Of a stretch of 64,000 nucleotides of DNA, positions 59,791 through 64,000 are shown one piece after another. This DNA is from Motacilla alba alba (taxonomy: Eukaryota; Chordata; Aves; Passeriformes; Motacillidae), in contig NC_052017.1 of assembly GCF_015832195.1 (NCBI RefSeq), positions 66,713,801-66,777,800 on the forward strand, in the 5' to 3' direction. Both the position numbers and the translations under genes were made by a program. Under the pieces are notes generated by a model. That model ran no database searches. It was not told the DNA's origin and worked only from the letters and a program-made list of their open reading frames with translations. The stretch's first letter is position 1; each line of letters opens with the position of its first letter.

Positions 59791-61319
59791 TTTACCGATC
59801 CCATCTTTATGAGTGCTGGGTGTCACTGACCAAGCTGATCAATACGTACCTTTGATCAGACACCTGATTATACAATCACAAGCTGTCCGGGAATTCCCTG
59901 AATTTCCATCCTTTCTGCCACATCAGGAAGCATACACAGCCTCTGTTAAGCAAGGCAAAGGCGGAAGAGAAGGAGATTTCTGGGAGAGTGCTTGTCTGTA
60001 ATCCTAAAGTGTCCTTCTAATCCCAGTCTGTGACTCAGAGCTGGGGGGATGCAGAGGGTCAGTGTGGTCTGCTCACCCACTGCAGTGAGTCATTAGACCC
60101 CAAAGAGAAAAGAAGCCTTAAAGCCTTGCTCTGATTGCTGTGAATGAGGGCAATGGGACATGTTGCACAAAGTATGCTAAATCAAGGGCAATTCTGATAT
60201 GCATTTTGTTACAATACTCTGTCCCTATCGTGTCTCACTTAACAGATGGCAGGAGCTGAATCTGATTAAACAGGGTTTTCTGAATCACTCACAGAGACAA
60301 CTGAGAGGCAGGCAGAGGCATAAAGCAACACACAGCTCTGAGAACCTTCTAGATCTCAGTGGGTTTGCACTTCTCCATTCACTCCATGCCTGCCTTGTTA
60401 CAGAATTTAAAAATAAATCAGCTGAATTAGTTGGTGCGAGTACACAGTCTTTCCTGCTCCTGTCAAAGGAGTGCCCCAGTGTCGAGCAGTGCTGCCAGCC
60501 TGCCTGCATTCAATGCAAAAAATGCGGTGAGCTTGGTAATGTGATGACACTGATGCTCCCATTTCCCCTGAAATGAACGTCACAAAAATAAACAGCCTGC
60601 AAATCCCATATTCAGGTAGGGGTTTAGAAAGTGTGAAGTGGGCCACGTGCATCTATGAAGTAGTGGGGGGGACGGGAGGCAGGAGGAAGGAGGAAAGGCC
60701 AAAAAGAACTATGGCAATTCTGGGAGCTCAAAGATGGCTGGTCAGGTGAGTTTACATATTTCTTCAGAAAAAATCTTAAGCCAGATTGGCCCTGATGAGG
60801 GATGGGACAGCCTCAAACAATGCAGTATCTAAATTATGTCCATAGAAGCAGTTAAAAACCTGGCTGCTATACATGTTGACAAAACCTCTGCAAACTGGGG
60901 CTTTTTTTTTGTGCAAATTTTGATGATTCTTTTTGGGAAGGAGGCCAACTTTGCAGCCCCAAAGACCACTTAGTTCTCCAAGCATGGCTGCCCAGTGCCA
61001 GGGCTGCATCTCAGCCAAATGCCTGGCATGGCAGGGAGCACAAGTAGGCACCACTTGAAGTCACCAGCGGTCTTGGTGTTACTGCAGCACTAAGGAAATC
61101 TGAAGGAAGACAGTGCAAGGGACCTTTCAAATCTTCCTTGCATCTGGCTCCAATCCAGCTGCAAATGGCCCAGCGATGCCCTTTCCAGATGTGGACTGAC
61201 ACCGTGGCTGTCCGGGGAAGCAAAAAATTGCTGGGGGAGGGAGAGGATTATTAACCTGGTTCAGCTTAAAAATGAGGGGAGCTTCTGCAAGGTCTCCCTG
61301 CTGCTGCAAGCATGTTTTC

Positions 61320-61585
61320 AGAGGCGCCTCTGGCTGTGGATTGCAAGTGGCCGGCCGGGTGCTGCGGTCGGCTGCTGCTGCCTCCCAAAGCCACAGCAGC
61401 ATTGTCGAGCTGCAGACGTGCAGAACAGCTCACGCCAAGACTGCGTGCTCACAGGTGATCTTTTGGTCTGTACATTTTCCAGCAGAGCTGGCAGCTGCTC
61501 CTGCAGCGTGCATGCTTCGTTGGCTGTCCAAAGAAGGAACTGGGCGGGCGTTGATCCAGTTGAGGCGGTTTTGAGGAGTGAAGGC
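61320..61585. promoter_or_regulatory. CpG-richer patch with GGCCGGCC and GGGCGGG
   Basis: I count about 14 CpGs in roughly 250 bases, among the densest in the window. It includes the 8-bp palindrome GGCCGGCC at 61349-61356 and an Sp1-type GGGCGGG near 61543. A donor-like ACAG|GTGATC lies near 61456. It might be a weak CpG-island promoter with a first exon, perhaps for a non-coding RNA. No TATA box or initiator is convincing, and the size is at the lower limit for a CpG island. Confidence 0.25.
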
Positions 61586-61599
61586 AGGAAGGAAAATTA

Positions 61600-63260
61600 C
61601 CAACTTTGACATATGTTGCTCCCTGCAGGTCTCTCTTATTATTGCCTGGCGGGATGTCAAGGTGCACAGACACGACCCAGAGCTGTAACACACGATGGCT
61701 GCTTCGCCTCCTGTCCCACCCCTTTCACACAGGCAGGAGTGGCAAAACCATTTCTGGCATACCAGGAAATCCTGGTTCTTGCTATTATCAAGGAGGGAGC
61801 GTGCAGTTATACAACCTCGAGCTGCCATCAGCAGGACCTGTGGGAGGGAGGGGGGGAATAGTTCACTTGGAAAGGAATGCTGCAGTGTAGGGCAGTGGTT
61901 TTGACATGCTGAAGTGAAACTTGGCATAAGGGAATAAGAGGGAATTCATTTGCCAGGTAGACGTGGCATTTGAGCAAGAGAATAAATGAAATGGCAGTAG
62001 AAATCTTGAGAGATCTTAAGATGTGGCTGGTTACACAGGGCATGTATCTGCAACCTTTAGTGCAGTTTTCACTGTGCTGGGTGTCCACATCTTTCTAACA
62101 ATTACTATTTACCCAATCCTCTGGCTCTTTCATCTCACCGGCACACAAGAGAAGCCAGGTGTGTGCATAAGCCCCCAACTTGACAAGAAATGAAGACCCA
62201 GGGTGCAGTGGCCTGACGTGTTTGTCAGCCCTTTCTGATGGCAGAAATCTACTTAATTTTCCGAGAATACTTGTCCTCTCTAGTGTGCCAGGAAGAATGT
62301 AGTGGTATAGCAGCCATGCAGAATGATGGCAAATATTTGTTCCTGGTAAAAATTTGCTTGCCACGTGTCTTCATTTGCAGCATATCTCATGCCTTGGAGC
62401 AGATGGGGGGTGGTCTGCGTGTCCTTCTTAAATATCACTCTGAAAGGACTGGGTCTTAAGGAGAGCACTTAGGTGGAAAGGGTGAGAGAAATACACATGC
62501 ATCAAGAAGCACTAGGTGTGCATTGGATGAACACCTTTCCTTGCCTCTCCTGACAAGCCCCTGTTAAGGGCTTGACATCTAAACAAACATGTTAAACCTT
62601 CCTCTTCACAGATTCTTTCTACTGGGGCAAGTTCCCCATCGCTTGCTTTCATGCTGTGCTTTCAGCCGTTGTTTTTGTAGTCTGTCAGCACAACCTTGAG
62701 AGAAAGGACTTTGGCTGCGAGCTGAACACACAGTACCAGCTGTACTGATTTCCATCTCCTGGTATGTAGCTGTGGACTTTCACACTGTGCCTTCTTTGCC
62801 TCCCCCAGTTTTCTCCCCACAGCTTCTGCTCTTTGTGGTGGAACTTACTTGGCCTTGAGAAGCAGAGGATTTAGCCCCCTGCAGCCCTGCTTTCAGGAGG
62901 GGAGCCCCTTGGCAGGGTGCAGCCAGCCGTGTGGGATGAGAGGCTGAAGGCATCGGAGGACTGTTGGTGTTCCAGCACACTTTGGGATGAGTGAGGGGAG
63001 CTGGAATGCATGAGTGGATCAGAGAAGAGGAGGAAATGAGTGGAAAAGGGAGATACCATGTGATAGATGGGAAGGAGAGCAGAAGGGCAGCATAAAATCA
63101 CACAGGGGATGGGCAGGATTTGAGGAATAGGGGCAATAAAACGTATGGGAGTGTTATGAGTGCCTAACTCTTGGGGAACTTGTAAAAGACTGGATGTCCC
63201 TCCCACCCCCATCTCTGAGTTGAACCGTATTTTGAAATGAAAAGAAACCCAAAAGATATC
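61600..63260. other. Non-coding stretch, no gene seen
   Basis: Chance frames only. A G-rich run at 61842-61856 (GGGAGGGAGGGGGGG) is quadruplex-capable. The 223-aa minus-strand frame beginning at 63542 extends into this stretch but owes its length to low-complexity DNA. Confidence 0.5.
61842..61856 (+). other. G-quadruplex motif
   Basis: G-runs at 61842-61844, 61846-61848 and 61850-61856 with single-base loops; the seven-G run can supply two strands. Confidence 0.6.
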
Positions 63261-63281
63261 TAAGTGACTATTTAGTTTTGG

Positions 63282-63360
63282 GGTTTTTTTTTGTTGGTTT
63301 TTGTTGTTGTTGTTGTTGTTTGGGGTTTTGTTTGTTTGCTTGTTTTTTGGGGTTTTTTTT
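63282..63360 (+). repeat. GTT/T/G low-complexity tract
   Basis: T runs, about six GTT units (63301-63320), GTTT units and T-rich DNA with short G runs follow one another. In translation this gives long asparagine, threonine, lysine and glutamine runs on the minus strand, which create a misleading 223-aa frame. Confidence 0.9.
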
Positions 63361-63382
63361 GTGAAATAGGCTGTTGCACTGT

Positions 63383-63385
<3 letters not shown>

Positions 63386-63413
<28 letters not shown>
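63386..63413 (+). repeat. Homopolymer T run (28)
   Basis: Twenty-eight T bases, the longest homopolymer in the window. True length is uncertain because such runs are hard to sequence. It may be the antisense A-tail of a retroposed copy lying to the left, but no source is recognisable. Confidence 0.9.
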
Positions 63414-63419
63414 GGCATT

Positions 63420-64000
63420 CCTCTGGTTATAGGAGTGAAGCAGACTAAAACCAAACCAAAAGTACCATATTTTACACTTTGGCACATGCTTTGCTTTCCT
63501 GTGCTTTTCTCCTTTCTGTGACTCTGGCAAGGAGAGGTGCAAAGCACAGACTGCTCCTCCTCCTCCTTAGCAGGAGTTTTACCCTGACCTTGTCACCTGT
63601 GTAATGCAATGTTGCTACCTGGCAGTTAAGATGTTCTTTAACCTTAAACAAAGGTTCACGTGAAACACAGGCCTTTTGTGTGAACAGAGGGAAAGAAGAT
63701 GAAGAAATTGGGTAATGCCAGAATAATAGCATGCCTGGAACAAAGGCTTGGAAGAGTAAGTGGGAAGAGGATGCTCCAGCTTCCTTCTCAAACATCCTCT
63801 GGGTGCTGGGACGTGATCCAGAAAGTCCTCATTGTCCTAGTTTCACTCAGATGCAAAGGCCTCTTCATCCCGTCACATGGCCTGCAAATACCGGTCGCCA
63901 CCAACTCCTTTCACCTGCATCCCCTTTGCATGCCTTGGAAAAGGGTGTAAAATGGTATTTCTACAGTGTCTCCTCTTTTGCTGCTGTTTGTCCTTCCAAA
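63420..64000. other. Non-coding end of window, no gene seen
   Basis: Short chance frames only (107 aa on the minus strand at 63472-63795). Nothing else stands out. Confidence 0.55.

Larger units (their letters stand above)
58990..61265. other. Non-coding stretch, no gene seen
   Basis: Chance frames only (up to 125 aa at 60199-60576). It contains a 20-T run at 59238-59257 and a short GGAT microsatellite at 59776-59790. No known repeat family was recognised. Confidence 0.55.

Noticed and set aside
63282..63413. T-rich tracts as the tail of a specific retroposon
   Set aside because: No SINE, LINE or processed-gene body is recognisable to the left and no flanking direct repeat was found.
62871..63542. 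Longest open frame in the window (223 aa, minus strand)
   Set aside because: Its first third is lysine, asparagine, threonine and glutamine runs encoded by the GTT and T tracts at 63282-63413. The rest has no recognisable domain. Low-complexity DNA removed the stop codons.
1..64000. CRISPR arrays, prokaryotic operons, defence systems or phage genes
   Set aside because: No spaced direct repeats, no ribosome-binding-site/ORF pairs and no long non-overlapping frames. The avian CR1 and LTR copies show that the DNA is from a vertebrate nucleus.

Overview
What it is. This is a stretch of vertebrate nuclear DNA, almost certainly from a bird. Two interspersed repeats point that way. At 42262-42606 there is an antisense 3'-end fragment of a CR1 LINE, with the phrase order typical of avian CR1 copies. 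At about 52314-53467 there is an antisense solitary LTR of a type I remember as common in bird genomes, particularly songbirds. The rest agrees: few repeats for 64 kb, scattered homopolymer runs, no bacterial-style gene packing, no ribosome-binding-site/ORF pairs and no operons. Calling it a bird is confident; calling it a songbird is an inference. Coding content. I found no exon or gene I can assign to a known protein. The open frames are short, overlap on both strands, lack recognisable domains, and are about what chance gives in 64 kb. The two that look most impressive are artefacts of repeats: 223 aa on the minus strand at 62871-63542 crosses T and GTT tracts, and 196 aa on the plus strand at 52697-53287 lies inside the LTR. 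The window is best read as intergenic or long-intron sequence, perhaps with non-coding-RNA exons. Layout. 1-5.4 kb: AT-leaning, featureless. 5.4-10.2 kb: GC-richer, with a G-quadruplex motif, a pyrimidine tract and an E-box-containing CpG patch. 10.2-16.6 kb: mixed, with a perfect CRE palindrome at 12046. 16.6-17.6 kb: a candidate conserved non-coding element followed by T, C and A runs. 17.7-30.2 kb: ordinary non-coding DNA with a 28-bp tandem duplication at 19010. 30.24-30.9 kb: homeodomain/octamer-rich candidate element. 34.2-35.5 kb: G-quadruplex, candidate element and a possible 36-nt exon. 37.8-39.1 kb: an odd small ORF and an octamer/E-box candidate element. 41.09-41.33 kb: the best splice-bounded candidate exon. 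42.3-42.6 kb: CR1 with a decamer array grown inside it. 43.5-44.6 kb: two strong G-quadruplex motifs and an AT-rich candidate element. 46.6-48.3 kb: the most enhancer-like stretch. 50.6-51 kb: paired RFX-like sites. 52.3-53.5 kb: the LTR. 57-64 kb: small tandem repeats, an X-box-like site, a CpG-richer patch and a 28-T run. How the parts may work together. If any function is here it is probably cis-regulatory: clusters of homeodomain, POU, E-box, CRE and RFX-like words within AT-rich blocks, spread over tens of kilobases without genes, as around developmental regulators. That is inference. Conservation across birds and other vertebrates, which I cannot compute, is the deciding test. I found no novel gene system, and none is claimed.
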